NCBI GenBank assembly: GCA_003243975.1 | Contig: QHBJ01000005.1 | Location: 62,001 to 126,000, forward strand | DNA: 64,000 bases | Reading direction: 5' to 3' | Source of the DNA: Candidatus Meridianibacter frigidus | GTDB lineage: Bacteria; Vulcanimicrobiota; Vulcanimicrobiia; Vulcanimicrobiales; Vulcanimicrobiaceae | Shown: piece after piece, positions 41,042 to 49,569 of the stretch | How the letters are laid out: the number at the start of each line of letters is the position of its first letter | How positions within the stretch are numbered: position 1 is the stretch's first letter | Program-made: the position numbers and the translations under genes | The notes under the pieces: generated by a model | What the model was told of the DNA's origin: nothing | Database searches by the model: none | Seen by the model: the letters and a program-made list of their open reading frames with translations, nothing else

Positions 41042-41291
41042 TTTTCGACGTCGCTACGCGGCGCCCGAAGTGACCGCGTGTCACCCTGAGCCCGTCGAAG
41101 GGTCGTCCCGAGCTGAGCCGAGGAAAGCTTGCCGACAATCGTGTCGGTTCGAGCTTGTCGAGAACGAGCGATAAGCGCCGCTTTTCGACTCCGCCTCGCG
41201 GCGCTCGAAGTGACATCGGTGCCTGAGCTTGTGGAAGGTTCGTCCCGAGCTTTGTTTAGGGAAGCTTATCAGTTCGAGCTTGTCGAGAACG
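41042..41291. repeat. Two copies of an intergenic palindromic repeat unit
   Basis: Unit A (41042-41166) and unit B (41182-41291) share the same order of blocks: TTTTCGAC-n-TCGC..GCGGCGC-CGAAGTGAC, CCTGAGC-(n)-GAAGG, TCGTCCCGAGCT, GGAAAGCTT or GGGAAGCTT, and an identical 20-base end GTTCGAGCTTGTCGAGAACG (41147-41166, 41272-41291). The CCTGAGC..TCGAAGGG type of element is a widespread REP-like intergenic repeat in bacterial genomes. No ORF of note covers it. Confidence 0.65.
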
Positions 41292-41443
41292 CGCTTGTGC
41301 GAATGAGATTTTGGGCTTCCTAAAGCCTGAGTTTGAAAAGTTTTATCATTGGCAGCATTAGCGCTTTAGCGATATTGATGGTAATCGCATTTTCTTAGGG
41401 CTTACCGTCGATTCGGCGATTTAGTTAGGGAAAACACTACGAT

Positions 41444-41457
41444 TGTTCGCTCGAACA
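41444..41457. promoter_or_regulatory. Palindrome TGTTCG-CT-CGAACA ahead of a TACAAT box
   Basis: A perfect 14-base dyad, 20 bases upstream of TACAAT at 41478-41483. If that is the -10 of the promoter, the dyad covers its -35 region, so a dimeric regulator could repress or activate. The regulator is unknown. Confidence 0.35.
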
Positions 41458-41498
41458 CCGTCCGACCTTAAGCCGCGTACAATATTTTCTGCAGGCGT

Positions 41499-41523
41499 GG
41501 TGCCCGGTGGAGTCCCGGGCGCT
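41499..41523 (+). ncRNA. Strong hairpin in the peroxiredoxin leader
   Basis: GGTGCCCGG (41499-41507), loop TGGAGTC (41508-41514), CCGGGCGCT (41515-41523): nine pairs including two G-U, about 16 bases after the TACAAT box. It could be a 5' stabilising structure, or the 5' domain of a small RNA or leader. No known riboswitch is recognised. Confidence 0.3.
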
Positions 41524-41596
41524 CCTGGGTGTATTGCCAAGCATAGGGCTCAGCACAAACATGCGCTGCGCTCGCGAATGCAGGTAAGTCTTCACA

Positions 41597-41662
41597 ATGA
41601 GTTTCGACAACAATGAAACCTTGAAACCCTGGAAAGTCGAGAACGGAGTTGGCGAATATTGA
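41597..41662 (+). CDS. Possible 21-codon ORF
   Basis: ATG 41597 to TGA 41660-41662, beginning MSFDNNETLKPWKVENG, with CAGGTAAG about 11 bases upstream. Composition (Asn, Glu, Lys, Trp) is protein-like, but the length alone gives little weight. It lies in the leader of the exported peroxiredoxin. Confidence 0.2.
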   Translation: MSFDNNETLKPWKVENGVGEY

Positions 41663-41776
41663 TTTTTGCGCGAGCGTGGACTCGTTGCGGCCCGTTTGAG
41701 AGGCTTCAGAGAAAACTCATAAAAGGCGCTCCCGCCGGAGGCCAGAATATGGCGTTCTCTTCCTGGAGGATTCATA

Positions 41777-42316
41777 ATGAGACGGTTCGCGCTTGCCCTG
41801 GTTGCCGCGCTGCTTTGCGCCACATTACCCGCGTTTGCCGCGTTGGAAGCCGGAACCCCGGCTCCAACATTCAAAACCCAGGCGTCGCTGGGAGGCAAAG
41901 TTTTTGATTTCGATTTGGCCGCGGCACTCAAGAATGGCCCGGTTGTGCTGTATTTCTATCCTGCCGCATTTACGCCCGGCTGCACAATGGAAGCGCACGA
42001 CTTTGCCGAGGCAATCGATTCGTACAAGAAACTCGGCGCCACAGTGATCGGCGTCTCGCACGATAACATCGACACCTTGAACAAATTCTCGGTCAGCGAA
42101 TGCAGGAGCAAGTTTCCGGTAGCGGCCGATCCCGACTTAGTTGTTGCCAAGCAATACGACGCCATTCTTGCGAAAATGCCGAAGTACGCGAACCGGATTT
42201 CGTATGTGATCTCGCAAGATGGCAAGATCGTGTACTCCTACGAGAGTCTCAACCCGGACAAACACGTGGAGAACACGCTGCGCGCTCTTTCCCAACTGAA
42301 AGCTGGCAACAAGTAG
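41777..42316 (+). CDS. Exported peroxiredoxin (Bcp/PrxQ-like)
   Basis: 179 residues with GGAGG seven bases before ATG. A signal peptide (MRRFALALVAALLCATLPAFA) means it acts outside the cytoplasm, unusual for Bcp. The thioredoxin fold contains YPAAFTPGCTMEA with T66 and peroxidatic Cys69 (P-x3-T-x2-C). There is no Cys five residues later, as in classical PrxQ; the only other mature Cys is C109 (SVSECRSKF), which may resolve the sulfenic acid. It reduces peroxides using a periplasmic thiol donor, unidentified here. Confidence 0.88.
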   Translation: MRRFALALVAALLCATLPAFAALEAGTPAPTFKTQASLGGKVFDFDLAAALKNGPVVLYFYPAAFTPGCTMEAHDFAEAIDSYKKLGATVIGVSHDNIDTLNKFSVSECRSKFPVAADPDLVVAKQYDAILAKMPKYANRISYVISQDGKIVYSYESLNPDKHVENTLRALSQLKAGNK

Positions 42317-42320
42317 CCCG

Positions 42321-43700
42321 CTAAGCGCCCTCGGCGGGAAACCGCATACGTCCTTGGCGCGGTCCGCGTTCCGATTTCGGTGCGGCATCCAACGCGGTAA
42401 GTTCGCGCGGCGCAATCTCGATTGTTGGGGTCTCCGGAATCTCGGCGTCCGCCAGCGAGGCCACTTCCTTCAAGCGGCGGCCTTGGGGCAGGACCCGCGT
42501 TTCGAAAGAACCCGCCGCGTTGTTGTACGCTTTAAGCGCGCGCCCGAGTGCGCTACCGACATCGGTAAAGTGCGCTGCAAAGATGCGCACGCGATCGTAA
42601 AGTTCTCGCCCGATCTCGGCAATTTTCTTTGCATTCTCTTCCTGTCGCCGTTGCTGCCATCCGAGCGCGTACGAACGTAGCAAAGCCATTAGCGTGAGAG
42701 GGCTGGCAATATACACGCCTCTGCTTGCGCCGTGTTCTATGAGGCCGGGGTTCTCCGTGCACGCGGCGCTCAAAAAGGCCTCACCTGGAACGAACATCAC
42801 TACAAACTCCGCCGAGCCATCGGCGTGATGGTAGTTCTTCTTAGCCAACGCGTCGACGTGATTCTTCATGGCCTGAGCGTGAGCACGTAAGCGCTCTTTT
42901 TTCGCCGGCTCTTCGGGGGCTTCAATAGCGTCCAGGTAGGCCGCCAACGGCACTTTGGCGTCAACGAAAATCATCGAGTTTCCGGGAAGGGTGACGGTCA
43001 TGTCCGGCCGGCCGGCTTGATCGCTCGCCATCAGCGTTTGCTGCTCGGAGAAATCGCAGTAGGCCTCCATGCCTGCCAGCTCAACCACTCGGCGCAGTTG
43101 CACTTCGCCCCACTTTCCGCGCGTTGTTGGATTTCGTAGTGCTCCAACCAAGACCGAAGTTTGCGAAGTCAATTGATTGGCTGCCGCGTCAAGTTTGTCG
43201 GTACGCGACAAAAGGCCGGCGATTTGTTCCTTGAGAGTTTGGTCGGCGCCGTGTCGCTGGCGCTCGATCTCACGCACGAGCGTATCGAACTCGGTCAACT
43301 TCTGCGCGACCGGCGTCACTAGTTCGCTGAGCTTTGCGTTAGCGCGTTCTTCCGCCGCGGAGAACCGCGCGTTTGCAAGCTCCAAGAACCGGTCGCTCTG
43401 CATCTGCGTCATGCGCGCGTTGCCTTCATGCAACTCGTTCTTCAATTGTTGCGCGATGGCGGCGATCTGCTCGCGGTGTGTTTCTCCGCTTTCGCTTAGG
43501 CGCGCTTCGGCGGCCGATCGTTTCTGTTCGGATTCCAAATAGCGGCTTTGCAGCTCTTCATGTTGAGCGCGCAGGCGTTCGGAGACGGCTGCCCGCTCGC
43601 CCAACCGTGCTGCCTGAGCCCGCGCCGCCAGCCACATAACGAGCGCGCCCAGCGCAAATGCCAGCGCGAGCCAGAGTGGTGAAAGAGCCGTCATGAGCAA
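42321..43700 (-). CDS. rmuC: DNA recombination protein RmuC family
   Basis: 459 residues. One N-terminal membrane helix (LWLALAFALGALVMWLAARA) is followed by a long coiled coil (AVSERLRAQHEELQSRYLES to about 180), then the RmuC nuclease-like core: GKWGEVQLRRVVELAGM, RPDMTVTLPGNSMIFVDAKVPLAAYLDA (PD-(D/E)xK-like elements), VMFVPGEAFLSAA and ASPLTLMALLRSYALGW. It limits DNA inversions by an unclear mechanism. Convergent with the peroxiredoxin (4-base gap). Confidence 0.9.
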   Translation of the reverse strand: MLMTALSPLWLALAFALGALVMWLAARAQAARLGERAAVSERLRAQHEELQSRYLESEQKRSAAEARLSESGETHREQIAAIAQQLKNELHEGNARMTQMQSDRFLELANARFSAAEERANAKLSELVTPVAQKLTEFDTLVREIERQRHGADQTLKEQIAGLLSRTDKLDAAANQLTSQTSVLVGALRNPTTRGKWGEVQLRRVVELAGMEAYCDFSEQQTLMASDQAGRPDMTVTLPGNSMIFVDAKVPLAAYLDAIEAPEEPAKKERLRAHAQAMKNHVDALAKKNYHHADGSAEFVVMFVPGEAFLSAACTENPGLIEHGASRGVYIASPLTLMALLRSYALGWQQRRQEENAKKIAEIGRELYDRVRIFAAHFTDVGSALGRALKAYNNAAGSFETRVLPQGRRLKEVASLADAEIPETPTIEIAPRELTALDAAPKSERGPRQGRMRFPAEGA

Positions 43701-43808
43701 TGATACTTCGTGATGTGGAGCGTGGTTTGCTGCCGTCGTGTCGAAATCAACCGTCTAATGCCGATTGCGGCCGGATAGAGGTCGTAGGCGGGATCCCAAG
43801 TACGGCGT

Positions 43809-43822
43809 ACGATGAGCATCGT
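43809..43822. promoter_or_regulatory. Dyad ACGATG-AG-CATCGT in the rmuC/kgd-like divergent gap
   Basis: A perfect 14-base inverted repeat in the 196-base region between rmuC (start 43700) and the 2-oxoglutarate dehydrogenase gene (GTG 43897). Position fits an operator for the latter; no regulator is proposed. Confidence 0.25.
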
Positions 43823-43896
43823 GAGGCAGGCGGTTTTCGCGAAACTTGAAAAGCAACAAACCAGCGTGATGACAAACTCCGGCGGAGTTGACTCCG

Positions 43897-46800
43897 GTGC
43901 CTGAAACGATCTCCCAAGTCACTTTCCCCGAGATGGGGGAGTCGGTTTCGCAAGGCACGATCGTGCAATGGCGCAAGCAGGCCGGCGACTATATCTCCGA
44001 GGGCGACCCGCTGGTAGAAGTGACCACCGATAAGGTTGATGTTGAAGTACCTGCCACAATCTCCGGTGTGATCAGGCAAATTCTTGCTGCCGAAGGGAGC
44101 ACGGTCGCGGTCGGTTCCGTGCTAGCCGAAATCGATACTAGTGCAAAGCCAAGGAACGGAGCCCCCCAATCGGCAGCGGGCCAAGCGCCGGTTGCGGCCG
44201 CCGCGCCGCAGCTTGTGACGGTTGACATGCCCGAGATGGGCGAGTCCGTCACGCAAGGTACGATCGTGGAATGGAAGCGCAAGGTCGGCGACCACGTCAC
44301 GATGGGCGATGCGCTGGTCGAGATAACCACCGATAAAGTTGATGTTGAGGTTCCGGCCACAAGCGCAGGCGTAGTCACAAGAATTCTGGCCGCCGAAGGT
44401 GCGACCGTAGCCGTGGGTGCACCGCTCGTCGAACTCGATACAAATGCGCAGGCCCCGCTTGATAGCACGCAAGTCAACGGTCATGCCGCTGCTCCAAGAA
44501 CTCCAACCGCAAGAACGACCGTGGACAAAGCAGCGCCGCCGCCTGCAAAAGCGCGCGCTGGCGACATTGTAGCCACTCCCCGAGCGAAGCGGTTGGCGCG
44601 CAAACTGGGCGCGGATCTGTCGGCCGTACGCGGCAGCGGTCCGGAGGGCCTCATTCTGCACGAGGATGTGGAGCAACAGGCGGATCGCGCGAGACCGCGT
44701 AACGGCGCGACCGTCGTCGAATTGCCGCCGCTGTCGCAAGAGGCAAAAGTGACGCCGCTCAAAGGCCCGGTCGGCATGCTCGCCACGTACATGGAGCAAT
44801 CGCTGAGCGTTCCGACGGCGACGAGCTTCCGTACGCTCTCGGTCGACGTTCTTGATGCGCGCCGGAAAGAACTCAATGCGGCCATCAAAGCGGCCGGACG
44901 CTCCGAGAAAGTTTCGTTCACCCACTTGGTGGCGTTTGCGCTGGTGCGTGCCGCGCACGAGCAGCCCGGTATCACCGCGCATTTTCGCCGCGACGGTGAT
45001 GTGGCACAGCGCGTCGAGCCCGGCATTCATTTAGGGCTAGCCGTCGATGCGCAGCGCAAAGACGGTCAACGATTCCTTCTCGTACCGGTGATCAAGAATG
45101 CAGATGCGCTGGATTTCGCGCAATTTCGCAGCGAGTACGAAACGCTCGTTTCCAAGACACGCGACAACAAGCTTTCAGCCGACGAACTATCCGGCGCATC
45201 CTTTACCCTCACGAATCCAGGTGGCATAGGCACCGTCGCTTCGGTTCCACGGTTGATGGCCGGACAAGGCGCCATTATCGCCACCGGCGCGATTGGATTT
45301 CCGTCGGGCTTCGGGAGCGCAAACGACGCCACGCTACGCTCGTTTGGCGTGCAGAAAGTCATGACGATGACGAGCACCTACGATCATCGCGTCATTCAGG
45401 GTGCGCAGTCCGGCGAGTACTTGCGGCGCGTTGAAGAATTGCTCGCCGGCAAGGACGGCTTCTACGAGATGGTCTTTGCATCGCTCAGGTTGCAAGCCAA
45501 GGCGACACCGCAAATTGAAGGCGAAGCGCGCGCCGCCAAAGGCGGGCTGGCTGCGAGTGCCTCCGACGAAATGCTGCGCGCAGTAGCTTCGGGAATGTCG
45601 ATCGTTTCATCGTACCGCACGCATGGACACTTGGCCGCCACCTTGGATCCGTTAGGCGCCGAACCGGTGGGCGACCCGGCATTGGATCCGCGCAATTACG
45701 GGCTTACGCCCGCGTTGCAAGCGGCCATTCCCGCATCCGTGTTGCGCGTCAAGGTTCCGGGCGACACTTTGGCCGACGTGCTGCCGCGTTTGCGCGAGAC
45801 GTACAGTTCGACCATCGCCTACGAAGTCGAGCATATATCCAATACGGCGCAGCGCGAGTGGTTACGCGATCGCATCGAATCCGGCAAGAATCGCGTAAAG
45901 ATTCCACCCGCGCGCCAGATCGAGGTGCTACAACGGCTAACACGCGTTGAAACCCTCGAGCGTTACATGCGCAAGATGTTCTTAGGACAGAAGACCTTTT
46001 CGATCGAAGGCCTGGACGTCATGATCCCGATGCTTGAAGAGATGCTCGTCATGCTGGGACAGGACGGCATTAACCATGCGGTCATCGGCATGGCGCACCG
46101 CGGCCGCTTAAATACGATCGCGCACGTCGTAAACGTTCCCTACGAAGAGATCCTGTCCGAGTTCGAAGCGGCCAATCTGCGGGGAGAGGTCCCCGGCGAC
46201 GCCGACGTTACGGGCGACGTGAAGTATCACCACGGTGCAGACGGTGAGTACGAAACGCCTTCCGGCGCCAAGATTTCCGTGCATCTCGCCAACAACCCGA
46301 GTCACTTGGAAGCCGTTGACCCGGTGGTCGAAGGATACACGCGCGCGTTCCAGACCGATCACTCCACGCCCATGGCGACATTGGATTTCAAGAAGGCCGC
46401 GCCAATTCTCATTCACGGTGACGCCGCCTTTACCGCGCAAGGCGTGGTTGCCGAGGTCTTCAATTTGCAGGCCCTCGCGGGCTACGCCACCGGCGGAACG
46501 CTTCACGTCATTTCCAACAATCAGATCGGTTTCACGACCGATGCCAAGGAATCGCGTTCCACGCGCTACTCCAGTGACTTAGCCAAGGGATTCGACGTGC
46601 CGATCGTGCACGTCAATGCCGACGACGTCGACGCGTGCACCGGAGCGGTGCACTTGGCGATGGAATTTCGGCGCCAGTTCGGGCGCGATATCATCATCGA
46701 TCTCATCGGCTACCGGCGTTTCGGACATAACGAGCAAGACGAGCCGTCCTACACGCAGCCCGAGACATACGAACGGATAAAAACGCACCCGACTGCGCGC

Positions 46801-48144
46801 GAACTTTTCGCAAACAAGCTGGTTGCCCAAGGGTTGCTCAGCGGCGAACAGGTTTCCGAAATGGTCGCGCAAGCCACTGCACGACTGCAGGAGGCGCACA
46901 AAGCGGTCAAGGGCGCACCTGCGGGCGGTACGTTGGGAATCAAACAGTCCGGTTACACCGGTGAACTTCCGCAGGTTGATACAAAAATCGATCGAGCGCG
47001 ATTGCTCGCCTGGAGCGATGAACTGGTAACTGTACCCGACGATTACCAACTCAACAAGAAGCTGAGCGGACAATTCGAACGCCGCAAAGCGCTCATTCAC
47101 GACCAGGGTCTCGTGGACTGGGGAATGTCCGAAGCGTTGGCGTTCGCATCGCTGCTGGCCGAAGGGACGCCGGTGCGTCTGACCGGGCAAGATACCGAGC
47201 GCGGTACCTTCAGCCACCGCCATGCCGTACTACACGACCGGCGCGGCGTTAAGCAATATGTACCGCTGCAGCATCTAAACGATGCCCGAGCGTCCTTTGA
47301 AATCTACAACAGCCCGCTTTCCGAGTACGCTTGCTTGGGCTTCGAGTACGGCTACAGTGGCGTCGTCCCAAATGCGCTCGTGCTATGGGAAGCGCAATTT
47401 GGAGACTTCAATAACGGCGCGCAGATCATCGTGGACCAATTCATTGCCTCCGGACATGCGAAATGGTCGCAGAATTCGCGCCTGACCCTGCTCTTGCCGC
47501 ACGGCTACGAAGGCGCCGGACCCGAGCACTCCAGCGCCCGGTTGGAGCGCTTTCTGCAGCTTACCGCCGAAGGAAACCTGCGCGTCGCCAATTGCTCGAA
47601 CGCAGCAAACTACTTCCATCTCTTACGGTTGCAGGCCCGCGACCGTCAGGCGGCGCCGCTGGTCATCATGACGCCCAAGAGCTTGCTGCGTGCTGAGGTT
47701 TCATATGGGTCGTTGGATGAAATGGCAACCGGCGGCTTCCGCCCCGTGGTCGACGATCCGAGGTTCGCCGAACGCAAAGGCGACGTCGAGCGCCTGATTC
47801 TGTGCAGTGGAAAGATTTATTACGATCTCATCGGGCATGCCACGTATGCCGGCACGACGAAGACTGCCATAGCCCGCGTCGAGATGCTTTCACCACTTCC
47901 ATATCGAGAACTCAATGCACTGATTGCGACGTATTCTAATCTTAAAAAACTGATCTGGGTTCAGGAAGAACCCAAGAATATGGGCGCCCGAGCTTTCGTA
48001 CGCCGCCGCCTGCTGGAGCGTAAAACGGACGCAATGGACATCGAATACATCGGCCGCGGATACCGCGCTTCGCCCTCCGAGGGTTACCCGGGCGCACACG
48101 CGGTGGAGCAAGAGCGCATTTTGACGGCGGCCTTAGCGGAGTAG
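43897..48144 (+). CDS. Fused 2-oxoglutarate dehydrogenase E2-E1 with two lipoyl domains
   Basis: 1415 residues from GTG 43897, nine bases after GGCGGAG; TTG 43888 would add three residues. Order: lipoyl domain 1 (lysine K46 in TTDKVDVEVPA), lipoyl domain 2 (K147, same motif), E1/E3-binding domain (224-259, ATPRAKRLARKLGADL), E2 acyltransferase core (~283-525) with DHR-x-x-QG (His497; the usual Asp replaced by Gln, as in mycobacterial Kgd), then E1o (~545-end). In E1: YRTHGHLAATLDPLG, AHRGRLN, GDAAFTAQGVVAE...NNQIGFTTD (ThDP). It converts 2-oxoglutarate to succinyl-CoA; E3 is not adjacent. Actinobacterial Kgd lacks lipoyl domains. Confidence 0.93.
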   Translation: MPETISQVTFPEMGESVSQGTIVQWRKQAGDYISEGDPLVEVTTDKVDVEVPATISGVIRQILAAEGSTVAVGSVLAEIDTSAKPRNGAPQSAAGQAPVAAAAPQLVTVDMPEMGESVTQGTIVEWKRKVGDHVTMGDALVEITTDKVDVEVPATSAGVVTRILAAEGATVAVGAPLVELDTNAQAPLDSTQVNGHAAAPRTPTARTTVDKAAPPPAKARAGDIVATPRAKRLARKLGADLSAVRGSGPEGLILHEDVEQQADRARPRNGATVVELPPLSQEAKVTPLKGPVGMLATYMEQSLSVPTATSFRTLSVDVLDARRKELNAAIKAAGRSEKVSFTHLVAFALVRAAHEQPGITAHFRRDGDVAQRVEPGIHLGLAVDAQRKDGQRFLLVPVIKNADALDFAQFRSEYETLVSKTRDNKLSADELSGASFTLTNPGGIGTVASVPRLMAGQGAIIATGAIGFPSGFGSANDATLRSFGVQKVMTMTSTYDHRVIQGAQSGEYLRRVEELLAGKDGFYEMVFASLRLQAKATPQIEGEARAAKGGLAASASDEMLRAVASGMSIVSSYRTHGHLAATLDPLGAEPVGDPALDPRNYGLTPALQAAIPASVLRVKVPGDTLADVLPRLRETYSSTIAYEVEHISNTAQREWLRDRIESGKNRVKIPPARQIEVLQRLTRVETLERYMRKMFLGQKTFSIEGLDVMIPMLEEMLVMLGQDGINHAVIGMAHRGRLNTIAHVVNVPYEEILSEFEAANLRGEVPGDADVTGDVKYHHGADGEYETPSGAKISVHLANNPSHLEAVDPVVEGYTRAFQTDHSTPMATLDFKKAAPILIHGDAAFTAQGVVAEVFNLQALAGYATGGTLHVISNNQIGFTTDAKESRSTRYSSDLAKGFDVPIVHVNADDVDACTGAVHLAMEFRRQFGRDIIIDLIGYRRFGHNEQDEPSYTQPETYERIKTHPTARELFANKLVAQGLLSGEQVSEMVAQATARLQEAHKAVKGAPAGGTLGIKQSGYTGELPQVDTKIDRARLLAWSDELVTVPDDYQLNKKLSGQFERRKALIHDQGLVDWGMSEALAFASLLAEGTPVRLTGQDTERGTFSHRHAVLHDRRGVKQYVPLQHLNDARASFEIYNSPLSEYACLGFEYGYSGVVPNALVLWEAQFGDFNNGAQIIVDQFIASGHAKWSQNSRLTLLLPHGYEGAGPEHSSARLERFLQLTAEGNLRVANCSNAANYFHLLRLQARDRQAAPLVIMTPKSLLRAEVSYGSLDEMATGGFRPVVDDPRFAERKGDVERLILCSGKIYYDLIGHATYAGTTKTAIARVEMLSPLPYRELNALIATYSNLKKLIWVQEEPKNMGARAFVRRRLLERKTDAMDIEYIGRGYRASPSEGYPGAHAVEQERILTAALAE

Positions 48145-48518
48145 TGTCGGCGTACGAGCGCGGCATGGCCATGCTGCGCAAGGTGGACGGCGACAGAGTC
48201 GCCGACAATCTACTGGCGGCCTACGAACGGATTGCCCCGGATTTCACGCGCTACTTAATCGAGTTTGCCTTTGGCGAGATTTACGCGCGCAAGGGCGATT
48301 TGCAGCATCGCGAGTTGGTGGCAATTTCATCGCTCGCGACCATGGGTGGTTGCGACGCGCAGCTGGAAACTCACGTGCACGGCGCGTTGAATGTCGGATT
48401 GTCGCAAGAGGAAGTCATCGAAGGCGTGATGACCCTGATTCCATACGTTGGGTTTCCCAAGACCCCCAACGCAATGGCGGTCGTAAAACGTGTTATCGAC
48501 AAACGCGCCGCGAGCTGA
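48144..48518 (+). CDS. Carboxymuconolactone decarboxylase (CMD)-family protein
   Basis: 124 residues from GTG 48144, overlapping the previous stop by one base. Typical CMD helical fold: YERIAPDFTRYLIEFAFGEIYARKGDLQHRELVAISSLATMGGCDAQLETHVHGALNVGLSQEEVIE (in parts), then PYVGFPKTPNAM. It has GGCDAQL where AhpD-type members carry CxxC, so only one Cys remains and a disulfide reductase role is unlikely. The family includes gamma-carboxymuconolactone decarboxylases. Role here unknown; co-transcribed with the dehydrogenase fusion. Confidence 0.85.
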   Translation: MSAYERGMAMLRKVDGDRVADNLLAAYERIAPDFTRYLIEFAFGEIYARKGDLQHRELVAISSLATMGGCDAQLETHVHGALNVGLSQEEVIEGVMTLIPYVGFPKTPNAMAVVKRVIDKRAAS

Positions 48519-49569
48519 GATTTTAGCGGGCTGCACCCGTTTTTTCGGACACGCGCCGCAGACGATGCAGCAGCGTTTTCGAGCGCTTGCATCCACGGTT
48601 TCGGCCGAAGAGCGACCGGATCGCTACGGAGGCGGCGATATGCTCGAGGCGTTCGAAGAACAAATCGCGGTCCTTCTTGGAAAAGAGGCCGCGGTATTCA
48701 TGCCGAGCGGCACAATGGCGCAACAGATCGCTCTGCGCATTCATGCCGAAGATTCGGTGAACGATCGCGTAGCGCTTCATCCTCAAAGCCATCTTGTCGT
48801 GGCGGAGGAGGACGCCTACCAGCAGTTATCGGGATTGCGCGGTATCCAGCTGGGTGAGCGCAATAGGCTTTTCGCACTTGACGACCTGCGCGCAGCCCGC
48901 GAACCGTTCGGCTCGATTTTGATCGAGTTGCCCGAGCGCAATATCGGGGGCGCTTTACGTTCGTGGGAGGAGTTGCACCAACTGTGCGCCTGGGCGCGCG
49001 ACCACTGCGTGCGATTACACATGGACGGCGCGCGCCTTTGGGAATCGCAGCCCTTCTACGGCAGATCGCACGCAGATATTAGTGCACTCTTCGATTCCGT
49101 TTACGTTTCTTTCTATAAGGGGTTGGATGCAATTGCTGGCGCCGCACTGGCCGGCGAAAAAGCCTTCGTGGAACGCGCTCGCCTATGGCAGCACCGGCAT
49201 GGCGGCCGCATGGTTCAACTATTTCCTTTTGTCATCTCAGCCCGGGACGGATTGAAACGCTATCTCAAGCGCATGCCGGATTATGTGCGGCGGGCGCGAG
49301 AAATCGCACGCATTATCAGGGATGTGGGCCTCACCGTGACCCCAGACCCGCCCCCAACGAATATGATGCACGTTTATCTGCGGGGTGACGCAAAAATCTT
49401 CGATGCCACGATGGTGGAGCTTGCCCGCGATCGCAAGATCCGGTTGTTCAATTCGCTAAGAGCGACGGATACGCCGAGCGTGCATATGTTCGAGCTGAAC
49501 GTCGCTGAAGCTGCGTTCGCCATATCGAATCAGGAAATCGAGGAAATGTTCAGCCGGCTAGCCGGTTAG
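48490..49569 (+). CDS. Threonine-aldolase-like beta-eliminating lyase (PLP)
   Basis: 359 residues if started at GTG 48490, which has GGCGG nine bases upstream and overlaps the CMD gene by 29 bases; ATG 48565 would be a shorter start. Fold type I PLP features: FMPSGTMAQQIALRIHAE, the Asp in HMDGARLWES, and the Schiff-base Lys in VSFYKGLDAIAGAALAG, plus the C-terminal VHMFELNVAEA. The GLY1/low-specificity threonine aldolase family cleaves threonine to glycine and acetaldehyde. Substrate is inferred from family only. Confidence 0.82.
   Translation: MLSTNAPRAEILAGCTRFFGHAPQTMQQRFRALASTVSAEERPDRYGGGDMLEAFEEQIAVLLGKEAAVFMPSGTMAQQIALRIHAEDSVNDRVALHPQSHLVVAEEDAYQQLSGLRGIQLGERNRLFALDDLRAAREPFGSILIELPERNIGGALRSWEELHQLCAWARDHCVRLHMDGARLWESQPFYGRSHADISALFDSVYVSFYKGLDAIAGAALAGEKAFVERARLWQHRHGGRMVQLFPFVISARDGLKRYLKRMPDYVRRAREIARIIRDVGLTVTPDPPPTNMMHVYLRGDAKIFDATMVELARDRKIRLFNSLRATDTPSVHMFELNVAEAAFAISNQEIEEMFSRLAG

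Larger units (their letters stand above)
41292..41776. other. Non-coding stretch upstream of the peroxiredoxin gene
   Basis: 485 bases, AT-richer than the rest of the window at its start, with no convincing protein gene. It holds a dyad TGTTCG-CT-CGAACA (41444-41457), a TACAAT -10-like box (41478-41483), a strong hairpin (41499-41523) and a 21-codon ORF (41597-41662). The minus-strand reading frame across it is the complement of the peroxiredoxin start region and looks non-coding. Confidence 0.55.

Noticed and set aside
41437-41931. A 164-residue minus-strand frame over the peroxiredoxin start and its leader
   Set aside because: It is the complement of a well-supported gene with signal peptide and ribosome site, and its own product has no motif.
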